The notes beneath the pieces are model-generated. The model had not been told where the DNA came from, searched no databases, and saw nothing but the letters and a program-made list of their open reading frames with translations. The position numbers and the translations under genes were made by a program. A stretch of DNA of 64,000 nucleotides from Chimonanthus salicifolius (lineage: Eukaryota > Streptophyta > Magnoliopsida > Laurales > Calycanthaceae). The DNA lies in contig CM023536.1 in the NCBI GenBank assembly GCA_013350335.1, forward strand, positions 12,219,520 to 12,283,519, in the 5' to 3' direction. Each line of letters opens with the position of its first letter. The first letter of the stretch is position 1. This document shows positions 10,898-26,000 of the stretch, in pieces.

Positions 10898-11037
10898 GTT
10901 GAAGGCATGGAGATTGGAATTACACTAACAATGGAGAATCAAAATGGTTCATTGAAGCTGTCTTCATTAGAATGTGGTTGTTATTTGAAAGATATTTCCA
11001 TAACCTTGGATGGCGGAGCATCTTGGCTTTATCAGGG
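10898..11037 (+). CDS. BPI/LBP exon (first exon seen)
   Basis: The exon follows GTTGAAG acceptor sequence and starts in phase 0 with VEGMEIGITLTMENQNG. It ends WLYQG with GG before GTATGA, leaving two bases that are completed by the next exon. In relatives this is where the segment after ASVQ begins, so at least one upstream exon is missing from view. Confidence 0.88.
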
Positions 11038-14000
11038 GTATGATATCCTTAAAAACTTAACCTTGTTGATGTACTGCGATCCATCTCCTTTATTTGGCTT
11101 GAAACTTCTGATTGACAATGATATGTAATCAGATTTCTCATGTATTTCTACTTTTGACTGGTGCCGACATGTATTTGACGGCTACATATCATTATGATTT
11201 TTTTCGCAAATTTCTACTTGTTTGTGGTTATGGTTTTGACTTGCAGTATCAATTTTTAGTTTTTTATTTTTTTTAACACTATTGTTGTCAACAATAGAAT
11301 TCTAATACTTACCAAGTTCACTCAGGACAAAACCAAACTGACTTGACTCTGTTCAATTTCTAGCTGAGTAACTAACATTTAGTCAAACAGAGTTTCATGG
11401 AAAGTACTGTATAAAATTATTTCAAGAGCTAGCGGAATAGAGTTTGCACATGATTTTCATAGTCTGGCAACCTCAGTTGAAAATTAAGTCAAGCCCTCTG
11501 GCTACTTGTTCTATGGTTGATATAGAAAACTGACAAGGATTTGTTGGTTGGGAGTTCTAAGTCATTAACATTTTGATTGGCAATGCAAGTTCTATGTTTT
11601 AAGTGAAAAATCATAAAACTGATGCTAAAAATATGTTCTGAAGGAGAACGTATTATCCATATCTGTTTCCCATTTGTATCTGTGAATTATAGCTTTCTAT
11701 TAGGTGCACATCGACATTTGCTACAATATGTTGGAATAGCTGAATTGCTTGTGTTATGTTTATAGTTGCAAGATTCTTAGTCTTATGAAACTCTGTTGGC
11801 TGCGATACCTGTTTTCATGAATAACCTGTGACATTCATTCCTTTTGTTAGGTTCTATTGTTGGTAGTGTGGTGATACCCCAAGAGTCCCAGAATGTGAAG
11901 TCATAATCATTCTTTGCCTTTCTTTTATGGAAAGGTGTTGTATAGTCTTTTCAGCATCTTTATGGGTCAATAGTTCTGGGTTTGTTATCTGATCGATGGT
12001 TCAGACTGAGTAAAATTAGGTATCAGCAAGTAGTGTGTATGATGAGTTCAGACTCTCAGAAACCTGTAACTCATGTTTTTTGTTTTTTTTTTTTAATCCG
12101 AATGATAACCTATAACTCATGTGTCTCTCCTCTATTTGCATGTTATGTGCTTCTATACTAAGAACAGAAACAAACTCATATTTGAGACTACAAATTTGTA
12201 GTAATGACGGTTTATTATGATTGTCATCCTTCCCAATTTGTCAAAAGTCCTCTTTAATCTATGATTCCTTTGCTTTTGAAATCATTCTTATTGAGAAATT
12301 AGATGAACTTTGTATTATGTGTTGATCTTATGCTCTTATTTTGTAGGTTTGTGGATGCTTTTAAAGGACAAATTAGATCTTCTGTAGAAAATGTCATTAA
12401 AAAAAAGGTTGAAGAAGGGGTTGTGAAGCTTGATACACTTTTACAGAATCTACCGAAGGAAATCAAAGTTGATGATATTGCTGCCTTGAATGACACTTTC
12501 ACAAACAATCCTTTGTTGTGCAATTCTTCTGTTGGATTTGAGATTAATGGCTTATTCACTGCAGCAAATAAAGTTGCTAATCCCAACTACCTCCTTATGA
12601 ATTCACAAAGTCATGTCTCGTGCAATGGTCCATTCAAAATGCTTTGGATTTCATTAGACGAAGCTGTTTTTAGGTCAGCATCAGACATATACTTCAAGGT
12701 AATTTTCGTTGCACCTCTGTTTACATGGCTTCTTGCTTTCACCATTTTATGGTATAAGCATCCTAAAGTTTTAAAGGATCGGGCATATGTCTTATTGAGT
12801 TATGGATCTAGTAACATTTAAACATAGCTCAAGTCATGTGCAGGTCCTTTTTTTGGGATGCATGTCTATGTTCATTTTCCAAATCAAACACTGTAGCAAC
12901 TTTTCCACCTTAGATATGACATGTAATCATCATCAATATAGCTGTCCTAGGTAGATGGGCTAGAGTTTCAAAACTTCACCAGTATTTGTTAATCTCTTGA
13001 TATTCTTTCAAGTTATATTTTTCCCTTTTATTTTTAAATATTTATGTGAGCCCAAATGTTGGAGGTTCCCTAGATGTTCCTGTAATGAATATAAATGAGG
13101 GATGTAGTCCCAACTTGAGTCCAATGCACAAAATTACCATGGTTGAATGGTGGACAAAGAGCATTTCTTTGTTTGTGGGTAACACAGCGGAATGGGGGCC
13201 GGGGATCTCATGCGTGTCTTCAGAGTTGCCGGTGTAGTGTTCGATAGCTTCGTGCCAATTGATCGGAGATCTGGAAATAGGAGAAACTTTGTATTTGTTA
13301 GGTTCAAAACGGAGAAGGAAGCAGATAGAGCCATCAAAGTGCTAGATGGTTAGGTGTTCGAAGGTAAAAAGATTCAGGTAAATAAAGCACAATTTGGATT
13401 TGAGTATCGAAGGCAGGAAAGAAGGGGGATTGGAGGGACTGCTCCAATGAGAAGATTGATTTATGAAAAGAAATATGAAAATGACCCGGGGAAAAGACCT
13501 CAACCTTGTTACCATACAATTTCCCATCGAGATCGTTGATTGCTACAAGTGAATGAAGTTTTTGTGGAAAATAATAAAGAACTTTTGGTTTGGTTTATAC
13601 CTGGACTGGGGTGGCATAACATGCTAACTCAGAGGAGATGGAGGTCAAATATTGGCTCCTTGAAGCCTGTGGCTTTGATTTGAGAGTGACGGTCCGACGT
13701 CTGTCCCCAGTTCTCTTTTGGATTGTTCCGGAGGATGAGGAGGATAAAAGAAGATTAAGTTCTAGAGGCTCTCACTTCGCAGATGGACCTCTAAATGAAT
13801 AGATAAATGGACTGAGGTTTTGGGGTTGGGTATAGCAGTGGAGTGGGTTAGGATTTTTGGGATCCCACTGCATGTTTGGAGAAAGGAAGCATTGCAAAAA
13901 TTAGAAGAACTCATCGGGGTGGTGGAAGAGATCGATAATCGCTGCCTGAAAATGGAGGCGGTGGAATTTGTAAGGATGAAAATAATACATCCTATTGATT

Positions 14001-17000
14001 AAGAGATCCCAAAAGCTTCGTGGTTGGAGATAGGAGATGTACAGTTTCCCATCTGGATTGGGGTTAAACTGTAGCGGATGGTGCCTATGGAGGAAATTTC
14101 TTCTCGGATCAGATCAGATCTGATTCTCTTCTAGCAGTAGTGGCAAAAAAGGGAGTGGAGGAAGTTGACGGTGACATAAGAGATAAAATCAATCTTCCTC
14201 TTGTAAATGGAACGGTGGGTTTGGGAGCTTCTCAAAATCCCTCCATCGCCGACGATCTCCTGAGGCTGGAGATTCTGCTAGTGGAGAACAAGGGGACCAC
14301 TCATCCACATAGCTCGTGTGGTATTGTATATCCGGTGGATCTCCAGGCAAATATCTCTCGAGGCTCATCCAAAGTTCCTCCTCCTTCCATTGGGGGAACA
14401 AAAAAGAAATTAGGGCAGGATGGTTGTAACTCCTTCAGATATAAGGAAATATTGTTGATGAGTTCGGGTAAAGTCCATTCTGACTCAAAGGCTTTGGCCG
14501 TGTCTTTGGCCCATGGGTATGGCTTGGTTTCCCTGGGCTCAGTTCATCGGGTTGGACTTAACACTGATGGATCGATCCCAACCCTCAAGTTAAGTCAGAT
14601 TCCTCTCGCCCTCCCTTCCTTTGGCAAGGACGGAACTCAACTCCTATTTCCTTCTACGATGGAGATGGTCCTTCTCGGCTCGACACGGTAGCTCAGCGCT
14701 GGCAGTCAACTACTACTGTAATAATTCCGGCGAGAGAGGAATGAGCCTATACTAATGTTGTGCCAAAGGGTCCTTCCGCAGCAAAGGATTCACGGGAGGA
14801 AGGAGACCAAGTGATGTGGGGTGAAGCTTTGCTGATGGAGAAGGCAAGGGAGTCTTTGGGTCCATTGAGTTGGGCGGATGCTACTAAAGGTTATGATAGA
14901 GTTGAGGCTTCAAACTCTCCGGCTTTGACGGTGAGATCACAGAAATTTGATGACGAGAAGATCATGCTTGTGGGAGCTTTGCATGGTATTTCCTCTCAAC
15001 ATCGGATGTTTTAGTTGAAGGAAATATTAAGGCCTTCTGGGAGGTTGAAAAACGAGAAAAAAAAAAAAAACAGAACAATTGATGAAGAGACAGGAAAAGG
15101 AAAAGGGAGAGGGAACCGAAAAACTTGCAATCCTTGGTGAATTATGATGTGCAGTGTGTCTATGGAAGGTTCGTATGGTGATGTGGAAGTGTCTTAATGA
15201 AAATCCTTTTGTGGAATGTTAGGGGATTGGGGGCAGTGGCGAAACGGGCTTTGGTGAAGAAGATTGTTTTGAATCGGAAGCTTGATGTGCTATTTCTTTA
15301 GGAGGCAAAGTGTCAAGAGCCGGAGGAAAGCTACATCAAGTCTGTGCGGGGGAGTGGCAGTATGGGGTGGGTGGTTAAAGCCTCTTTGGGTGCTTTAGGT
15401 GGAACAGGACGATATAGAATGCCAATAGTTGGAGGATCTAGCTGTTGGGATGAAAATCTTGTTTACCAATGTATTATGGCCCTAATGATGATTCAGATAG
15501 AAGTGAATTTTGGGGAGAGTTATCTGTGGCTAGGGGATCCAATCATTTTCCCTGGTGTGTGGGAAGGGACTTCAATGTTGTTCGTAAAATGTCTGAAAGG
15601 AAAGGGTGTAGAAAGATTTCTACAAGTATGCAACGATCTAGTGATTGGATTGATCAGATGGAGTTGATTGCCTTCCTTTGGGGGGTGTTTCTTTCACATG
15701 GTCTAGTATGCAAGAGAACCCAAGTCTTGCTAAACTGGATAGGTTCTTGGTGGATGTAAGTTTGCTGGAGTGGTTCAACTGGTCCATTCAACGGGCTGCT
15801 CCTAATCCGTTGTTGGATCACTTTCCTATCATTCTCGATTCCTGTTTAGACTCTTGGGATCTTGCCCCATTTCACATTGAAATTGCTTGCCTTAAGGAAG
15901 ATGATTTGAGGAGTTAGTTGAAAACCAATGGAGGGAAGAGAATCCTATTGGATGGAAGGGGTATGTATTATCTTGTCCAGAAGCTTAAATTCTTAAAAGA
16001 AAAGCTTAGATTGTGGGAGAAAATTCAGAGGGATGCTGTAGTCCAAGAGGAAGCTTTTTTGTTGGAAGAACTACATTTCTTAGTAGTTCAGAGGAGGAAG
16101 ATCCTTTGCTTCTAGAAAGTCTCTCTAGAAGAAAGGAGATCAAAGAAATTCTTAACAATAAGGCTTTACAGGAGGAGATTAAATGGAGACAACGATCAAG
16201 AATTAGCTGGCTTAAAAGGGAATAAAAATACAAAGTTTTTCCGGCATATGGCTAGTGCAAGATGACGAAAGAATCGTATTCACTTGTCGCAAATAGATGG
16301 GGAATCTGTGAAGAATAGAGGTGATATTTGTGTAGAAATTACCGAGTATTTCTAATGTTTATATGTTTAAATGTTTAGAAGTTGTAATTGCATGTAAATT
16401 GGATTTTCAAAAGGCCTATGATAGGGTGGATTGGTCTTTCCTTGAGTTCATCATGCAAAGGATGGGCTTTGGTGATCATTGGAGAAGTTGGATTTGTTCT
16501 TGTATAGCATCGACACACTTATCTATTTTGGTTAATGGAAGTCCGAAAGGGTTCTTTAAGATGATGAGGGGTATTAGACAAGGGGATCCTTTATCTCCTT
16601 ATCTATTTGTTATGGTTGCGGAGGCCCTTCATCTTATGTTACATGTTGCCTCTTCTCAGGGTTTGATTCATGGGTTTGCCTTTTCCCTAGAAGCTAATAG
16701 AGATGCAATGGTCAAAGAGTGTTATGATCTTCAGCAAAATAAGGTTGTTTGGTGCCCTCAATTCGAGGAAAGGAGAGAGAGGAGGGAGGGAGGGAGAGAA
16801 GAGAGAGAGGGAGAGGGGGGGAAGAGGGAGGGGGGGAGGGGGGGGGGGGGTGACTCTAATGGATCTTCTTAGTAGAGTTTGTGGCAGGAAGCGGAAATGA
16901 TAGAAGAATTTGGGATCTTGATCCACACGGGTATTTCATTGTCAAGTCCTTCTGTAGAAAATTGATGTGTGTTGGGGATGTCGCTCGTGTTAATCAAAAA

Positions 17001-20000
17001 ATTTGGAAGGGTGATGCTCCTTTTTATGGTGAAGGTATTTGGGTACCTTGCTGGTCTTGAAAAGATTTTGATGATTGATCATTTGAGACTTCGGAGAATG
17101 ATTATTGTTAATGCTTGCCCTCAATGCCTGTCGGATGCGGAGTCGGTTAGTCATCTCCTTATGCATTAAAGGTTTGCATCTCAGACCTAGTCATGCTTCC
17201 TTCAGTTGTTACGTATTGTTTTCTGTGTTCTGAGAGCTTGGTTTGAAATGTTCGATGAAGAAGTGATTTTAGATGGTAGTTCTTTTTGAAGAAACCTTTG
17301 GAAAGTGACATTACTGAGTATAGTTTGGTCTATCTGGTTGAAAAGGAATAAAATGGTCTTTCAAGAAGAGGTGTCTTCCGAATTGCAATTTATAGATGTG
17401 ATCAAGTTTCTAGTTGCCTAGTGAATTGTGGGTTCAGACGAGTATCGGGGGATAAATATTTCTGATATATGTAGGGATTAGGCCTCGATGGATTATGTTA
17501 TGCCAATCTTGGTCGCCTCGATACAAGTTCCTTGGACCCTTCCAGATGTGGGTCTCCTTAAGCTAAACTTTGATGGAAATTGTGTGCATGATCACGATCT
17601 AGCAGGCTATGGTGGGATCATTGGAAATCATTTCGAAGAGACTCAGATTTCTTTTATTGGCCCTCTTCCCAATGGCTCAGTCATCGAAGCGGAACTTCAT
17701 GCATTATGGAGAGGTATCATAGAGTTGGAAGTGTTAGGGGTTGTAGGGGGTACTTTATAAGGGGACTCTAAGGTCATTGTCGGTTTGGCCTCGGGTTATC
17801 TCTGCCCATGGATCATCTTGATAAAGTTAAGAGGATTCATCATTCCATTGCCTCCTTCAGCTTTATGGTCTCTTGGGTTTCAAGAGCTGTGAATTCAGCA
17901 GCTGGCGAAATGGCGCACCAATGTTTGTCTGTCTTTGGAAGTTGTAAATAGGATTATGTAATCTCTTGGGGGTGGTGTTTCTTTTAAGGGCTGTGGTGTT
18001 GGCAGGCTGTTTTATGCCCGGTTGTATGTTCCTCTGGCTGTAGAGTATTTCCTTTTTTTAGAATAATACAGTTACCTTGTAGAAAAAGTTGTATATTAAT
18101 GAGAATTATTTGATGACAAACCGCACCTTTCCAGCCAACCCTAATTTGTGGCATTTCTTAACTTCTATTTTATTATCATTGCAACAATTGTTATCTAGTT
18201 AGCCTCTAGGTAATTGTTAACAGTTGGCACCTATTATTTGATTATTTATATTTTCTTAAATTTTCATGAATTCAGTGTGTCCAAATGGAAGCAGATATGC
18301 CGTTAGACTAACAATTCTTGTGGTCACTTGTGTTCAGGCAGGAATTATGCACTGGATTGTGGATAAAGTACCAGATCAGTCTCTTTTAAACACTGGTAGC
18401 TGGAAATATCTTGTTCCTCAGATGTACAAGAAATACCCAAATGATGACATGCAGTTGAATATTTCTTTGACTTCTCCTCCAGTAATACAAATTACACCTT
18501 ATAAAATTGATGCTGCAGTTGTATTAGACATGATAATCGAAGTCTTGGATGAGAATGAACCTTTACCAGTTGCATGCATATCAATGGTGAGTTAGATTAA
18601 TAATAAGTTTCCATCATTTTAATCATTAATGCTGATGTGTTAATCTACATTTGCAAGAAGCTTCTTTGCTGTTTTTTGGTGGTGATGAAGAAACAATGAT
18701 GAAATGTTCCTGAAAAATAGTTAATAAAGTAATGCTACACCCCTCACTTGGAGCTTTTTACTACAACACAAAAGGCATTACCCACGCCATGATTCTCCCT
18801 TACTGTTCCTAACAATCCAACATTGCTAAGGCATACATCATAGAGGTGGTTTCTCTTTTGGCACATGACAGATACGTAAAGATCTGATAGAACTGCATGA
18901 TTTTGATTGGGAAAAAACACCAAGACAACTTCCATTGTTCTTTTCTTTCTTACTTCTCCAGGTTATTACATTTTTTAGTCTGCATGGACCATGACACGGA
19001 AAAGAGATGGATGGTAGTTACCTCCTATTATGCAAGCAAACCTCAGTGTTATAAGTGATGTTTTAAGTTGTATTGTACATGTGAAATTCTTGGCACAGCA
19101 ACCTCTGGTATATGAATATATGATGGACAGATAGGGGTGATCCAGATTTGCTCAAATCTAATCATTTATCTTGTGTCTTTCAATCTACAAATCGGCAGTC
19201 GTCTGTTTAGAAGGGGGCTCAGATATGGTCCTGATTGACGGACTCAAATCTACTAATCTTTGACTATGCTAGGTATATATGTCATGTCCTCGGACCATTT
19301 TCATTGTCAACAAACCATTGGCATCATGCCATCATGTGTAAAAATGGTTTCATCAGGGCATCATTGATGTGAATGTTCAGCATTTCTTTTGTATACCTTA
19401 TGCCAAGTACATGACCCAACGTTACTTTCTTGTGCCCCATATATTCTTTTAGGACTGTTCAGCCTTTAAGTGGTAAGCTTTTTCTTGCTGCAGGATATCA
19501 GTACCTCCATATTCCCAGAGATCTCGGGAAACAATATAGCTGGTCAAGCCCAATTAGATGATTTCACCTTGAGCTTAAAGTGGAGTAAAGTTGGTAATTT
19601 CCATATGTATTTAATTCAGGTAGATCTGGGAATTCTTTCATATATTGTTTACTAGTTTCTATTGGAAGTAACTTAAATCAGTTGAATTAGTTTTTATGTT
19701 GTTGATCTCTAGTTGTTTTAATAAAAATTGGAAAAGCCAACCATTGATAGAGAAAATGGCTTTGATGATAGTGATGACAACAACGACGACGATGGGTTCT
19801 ATTTTGATTGTTTTAATTTCATCTAGTTCATGTGTGTTTGTCAACTTCATTTTTCATGCTTTATTTTCCTAGAGCTCCACTTAATCATCCAAATCCTAGT
19901 GTCTATAATGCACATTTTTTGTTTTGATTGGAAAAAAAAAAAATCCGTGCCTGATAACTTGGCAGCAATTCAGGTCTATAGTGTAGGACATGCTAACTTC

Positions 20001-23000
20001 TAGAAGTTATATCTAAACACATTTCTGTTCCTTTATTGCAATCTATTGTCTTTCTTTTTATTTTATGGTAATTTAGATTTATTAAGAAAATGAAAGAGTA
20101 CTGATAAAGTGGAGAAAGGGAGAACAGATGAAAAAGAAGATGAAGAGATGAATGGAAGAGTAATTCATTGTATGTATTATGTTGCTTTACAATGAATACA
20201 AATATCCTTGCAAATAGAGGAAATGAAACATTGAAGAAGCACCTTATTACATATAAGTGAACCATGGAAAGGAGCAATGTTCCTAGGTCTTCACAACAAT
20301 GTACATTTTCTAAGGATTGTCTAAAACTATAGTCCTTCGACAGTTTCCCTCAAGCTGGGACGTAGATGGTACTCGAACCAGCTTGCTCAATGAATCATGA
20401 AGTTGTGTTCTCAAAACAGCTTTACCGAGCATGTCTATAAGTTGATCTTTAGAGTTGACATGGGTGATGTTGTTAGAGGCAATATGGTCTTTTGATGATG
20501 TGGCAATCAATGCAGCGGCAGTGGAGAAGAAAAGCAAATAACTAGTCAGTCCCGTCGATTCCTCAAGGACTGTTTACACAGGTAAGGTGTGAGGAACTGA
20601 CTGGTTTAATAACTGGGTAAGTTACACACGTGTGAGAGGCAAAAATGAATGAAGGATACTGTTCGAACTAATGTAAGGCCTTAGGGATTGTGAGACCCTG
20701 ACTCGGCCCAGATGGCCTAGTCCAATAAGGGCAGGCCCAAGTGAAGAGAGAGGGAGTGGGAGTGCGGTAGAGTAGGAAGAAGAGAGTCCCACATTGGAAG
20801 CTGGAAACTTCCGCATGGGGTTTATATGAGGTTGCCCCCTCTAACTCTACGAACGCGTTTTGGGCCTATCCTGGTGAGCCAACCCAATCCAAAGCCGTGC
20901 GGGCTCGCGCGTGTGCATGCGCACGTGTGGGTCCAAAGCAGACAATTTCACTGAGTTGGACCCCAAGCTCTGTTTATGGGTCGGGTCGTTACAATTGCTA
21001 TCAGTGCCGAGTTTAGCACTCGGACTGTGTGGCCTACTGCCTTCCACTGAATTCATTGGGTCGAGCCGAGTACGGCTCTGAGCTTAGTGGGGTGGATTGT
21101 GAGACCCTGACCCAGCCCAGACGGCCGAGTTCAATAAGGGCCGGCCCAAGTGAAAAGAGAGGGAGTGGGAGTGCGGTAGAGTGGGAAGAAGAGAGTTCCA
21201 CATCGGAAGTTGGAAACTTCCGCATGGGGTTTATATGAGGTCCCTCTAACTCTGTGGACGCGTTTTGGGCATATCCTGGTGAGCCAGGCCCAATCTAAAC
21301 CCGTGCGGGCTCGCGCATGTGTGTGCGCACGTGAGGGCCCAAAGCGGACAATTTCCACTAAGTTGGACCCCAAGCTTTGTTTATGGGCCAGGTCCTTACA
21401 GGGATCGAAGGAAATAAATGGTTAAAAGGCCAGCGGAGCACACAGTTTGTGAGCGGCGGAAATAGATGCAGAGAGAGGGGATTTCGCAGGGGAAAGGCGA
21501 GAGGAAGAGAAGAAGGAGAGGCTAAGAGGTGACGGAGAAGAGGCTAGGAGATAGGACAGCAACAGTACCTGGTTTAGACGAAGGGTGAATCTGCAGGAAG
21601 AAGAAAGAGGATGAGGCGAAACAAATTGTGGAGCAGAGGCGACGGTTGTGGCAGTAGTGGCGACTCAAAAGGGACGCAGAAACAAAGTGTAGCAGCGGTA
21701 GGGTCTGACAACTAGACTGGGATAAAGCCCAGCTGCGAGGGTGTTCTTCTCTGGGATTGTGCCCAAGAGTTGTTGAAGATGATACTAAATCTGGCCAGCC
21801 ACAAAACTATCCTGCAACAAGGCAGAGAAAGAGAGAGAACAAGATAATATCGAGGATTCTTCTTATTTCGAAAATAAGGTGTGTTCGTTCTCCACCTTTC
21901 CATCTTATTTATAGGCAAACGACTACTATTACAAGACTCAGCCGACTCTTACATACGACTCTAATTTTGGAACTTTCCAACTACATACGATTCCACTAAG
22001 GATCCTAAAATAAGATCGACATAATAAAAGAAATAAAAATAAAAACTAAATAAACTAGAAAATGGGCTCAACTCGAGATTAGGCTCGTGTCGACCCGTCT
22101 TGTGTATTTCTTCAAAAACTTGTCTGCAATCTGTTCTACATCACAATCAACATCTTTATGTCCGCTATCAATCATCCTTTTCACAGGCAGATTTTGGAAA
22201 ACATAATCTGTAGGATAAAAGGTCACAAAACACTTCAAAATTTTTAAAGTTGAACTAATAGATAAGAAATTGGCAGATAAACTGGAAACTGTAAAAGCAA
22301 ATGACAATTAAGGAGAAAAGGAGGGGAATGCACCCTTTCTACAAATAGTGGTAAAAGTAGCATCCACGAGTTTAACAGTGCTAAAAGAAATGGGTGAACA
22401 GGTAGAAAACAACTCAGACATACTTGCTATGTGAACAATCTATTTGAATCAATGATCTAGGACCACTGAAACATATTTGGAATGCATTAGATAGGTTACC
22501 GGAATGAGCAAAAAGAGGCTTCAGAGGAAATGGAAGATGTGGTCTTTGGGTTCATGTGGTTTTAAGAAGATAGTTGTATTCACGGCAAGGAATGTGGTCC
22601 TTGGAAGCAGGAGAGTCCATTTTTTTATTGAAGTGTCTGCAATGGTGTGATTGGTTTGTTGACGATTAGTCTGATGAAAAAGTAGCCATTCAACTTCCAA
22701 TGCGTGCATGATGGACCTACCTGTCCATTTAGAGTTTTTGTTGTTTTCTGATTTACTTTTTTTTTTTTTTTTCATTTCTTGTTTTGGATGGGTCTAAACC
22801 TTTTAGACCTTTTTCCTTGTACTGATTCTTTTTCTTTAATAATATAATCACTTTGTTACCGCTCAAAAAAAAAAAAAACTTCCAATGCGTCAAGAAATTA
22901 TTTCTCTATTTGGCGAATTTGCAATCCTTGGTCGATTATTTAGTTTTCCATCTTTGTCGAGTATCCCAATGATCATCTGATGGTATATGCTTTCCTTTTA

Positions 23001-26000
23001 AGACTAACCCGGGGGCTGATTGTCATTTTCCAGCTCATGGAAAGTGAAAAGTAAAGAAAATGAGATTGTTTCCTCTTCTTCCATGGAACAAGGTCTCTTT
23101 ACTAAGAGCATAGAACATGAGACATTTTCCTTTTCTACCAAGGATTCATTTCCTATTAGCTGAGATAAAAAAACTAATGAGGAAAAGAAAAGTGGGAGAT
23201 TTTCTTTGCTTGGTGAGACAATTTGATGCAGGAAAAAAAGGATTGGGTAATCCTAAACGCCTAATGTGGTTCGTCCCTAAATATTTAAAAGGATGGAAAT
23301 AATGCACCCTAAAGCTAAAATGGCCTAAAATTACCACACATAATCATGCAAATATCTTTGGGAATCTAATGTAAACAATTACATGAAAATTAAATAAAAA
23401 GGATGGAATGATTTTTTGAAAGGTCATATCTAACTTTAAATGAAATGGGCAAGGGATAATGGCACGTGGGGTAATAAGGAACGGATTTAGGATTGCTGGG
23501 ATAGGGAGGTGCGAAGGTTTAATACGTGAGATAACGGAAGAAACATAGGAACGGAAAGATGGGATTTGGTGAATGGCAGGTGGTGGCAGAAATCAAGGAA
23601 GCCCAGAGAAGGGCTGCCACAGCAGGATGGGGCCTAAGAAGAGGTCTGGATCTGAAGGACAGTAGCAAGAATGAGGGGAAAACAAGTTGCAATGGCTGTA
23701 TGGGATATCTGGGGCAGGAAAAGGGTCTAAGAAAGATGCAGAGCAGCAGTATGGGGGGGCTGATGGATATGTGGCAGTAATGTAACAGGTTAGAAAAGGT
23801 TGCAGCAGTGTTTAAATGGCTAAGGATGAGGGAGCGAAAACTTCAGAGGAGTCTCGGATGAGGGACGAAGGCTGTAGTAAGGAGTATGGGGCTGGAGGAA
23901 AACCCAGATTGGGTTAGGGAGGGAAAACCAGTGAGGGGGTTTCGGAACAGGGGCAACACTTAGGGAAGGGTTTTGAGGCACAGGCGAAAATGGTAGGATG
24001 GATTACAGAGGTGGGCGAAGGCTTGGGAGGCAGCTAAGGAGGGCGGAAGGTCAAGGATGGGATTTCTGTAGCAGCGGCAAAAAGGGATGGGGTTTTGTTT
24101 GGGTAGATTCCTGCCAAAAAGAAACAAAAGAGAAGAGGGAAGAAGAGAGAAGAGAGAAAGAGATAGAAGAAGATAAAAGTACTTGAATAAAGAGGAAGAG
24201 GCTTCTCAGCGTCTTCTTGCTTCTCACCGTGGCTTCTCGCCTCCTTCAGATTCTCTCCAAAGGTTCCGTCGCTTCTCACAACGCCATGGCGCAGTGCTTG
24301 CAAAGCAAACTGTTCTTTCTTCATTCCATTGTTAACTGATTTCCTAATGGGCTTACAAGATATTTATACCCAATTACAGATAAAAAGACCAAAATGCCCC
24401 TACATGAAAAAGGGTCTAAAATACTCTTAAAACAATAATATAAAAAAATACATAAAGAGATAAACTAAATAAAATAAAAATAAATTAATTCATGCTTCGC
24501 ATCACAATGTCTTATTCATTTTTTTGTGAAAATAAGAATTTTGATGCAAAAAATAAACACCGTGTTTTCATGGGCTAACACAACACCGAAGTTTATGGCA
24601 TGTTGACGGACAACAGGGATTGTACCAACGGATAAATTTTCTTTTAGAGTTAATTTCCTCAAGGATGTTGGCAAACGGCCCATTAGAGAATAAAGTAGGT
24701 TTTTTTATTCTAAGGTCATTGCATCCTAGTGATGCTTATCTCACAATAATGAAGCATATACCTCATGAAGAGAAGGGCTTGGTGCCAATATTTTGTGCCT
24801 TAGTGGGTTCAAAATCAAGGTTCAGTCCAGCAAGCAAATCATAATACTTTTCCACCTAAGTACCCTTTTTATTGTGAAACTGAAGATTCTCAGTGTGACC
24901 TAATTTGTTGCCTGACTCAGTTGCATATAGTACTGAACAATCAATGACTCCCTTTGATGAAGGCACTTAATATGGTAGTCAATATCTTAACTGATAAACT
25001 CCAGTTAAATTTTCTAGATCAGAATAGAGGCAATACAATGTGTCCCAATATGGCCTTGGAAATGGGTAGAAGATAAGCAGTGCAACCAAATACAGTTCCA
25101 TGGGATAGATAGTTTTTGGCTGCTCATTCTTTATACTTAGGATTCGTGGGCAAAGGCTAATGAAGAATGTCATTAATGTATTCATGTTCTTGTTTGCGCC
25201 TAAGAACATATAAGCTATTTGAGACCGTGGAGATAATTAGTTGCATTAACCAATTCATTGGTGATTTTCCTAGTATGAACGGATGTATCATTGGAGCCAC
25301 AAGGTCCAAAAGAAATTGTTTGCCATGTGAGCAAAAGAAAATGGGAGGCAAAGATAGATTGAATAATAAATCACCAAAAATATTCTACATAGATTCGAGA
25401 AGTTGGAACTACAGAAAAAACTGGGAAGAAACCAGTCAAGGCATGACTGTCGTTTGACTGAAAATTGCTGCCATGAGGGCCCTTACAAAATCTGGATTTA
25501 TGATCAGAGGCCACAAATGGGTGGGCCTCCCTAAAATGACAATGGTATAGGGGTCTAGGAGGGTCGCGCAATGAGATTACAGAAAATCAATAAAATGATT
25601 ATCAGTGATAAAAATGTCCTGTTCTCTAGGGTTTTTCTCTCTTTTTGTTTTTTTATAGTTCTGACTTGGAAGAAAATATTAATTTTCACCTACTTGGAGT
25701 GGCAAAAAATCCCTAAAGTAGCGTTTATAATACTTGGGGATAAAATAAGTTTCTAGCAGATACCCTTCCTTGAGATCAGATCTAGAAGAACTAGTGGGCC
25801 CCACCAAAACAGGACTATTGTAGCAGTCTCCAGAAAATTATAAACCAATGCTTTAGCTCTACATGCCATGTGATAAAAGTGAAGACTAGAGGAGAATAGA
25901 TGAAGATGACAAAAAAGAAGAGCAACTCCTTATATGCAATGTTCAAAAAATTGAAAACTCAATTCTCCTCAATTCTTCATTGGGTTGAATAAGCTTGAAG

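Larger units (their letters stand above)
13020..18095 (+). mobile_element. Near full-length but internally deleted L1-type LINE in a BPI/LBP intron
   Basis: The + strand holds ORF1 remnants (RRM, then DUF4283-like), then ORF2: endonuclease from 15197, part of the reverse transcriptase, the RT zinc-binding domain and RNase H, ending near 18090 with AATAATACAGTTACCTTGT. Two internal deletions are visible. The borders are soft: AAGTTATAT near 13017 and AAGTTGTAT near 18089 might be an aged target duplication. The 57.9-59.9 kb LINE belongs to the same family (both share SVKSFC..LCVGDV and KIWKG). Confidence 0.85.
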
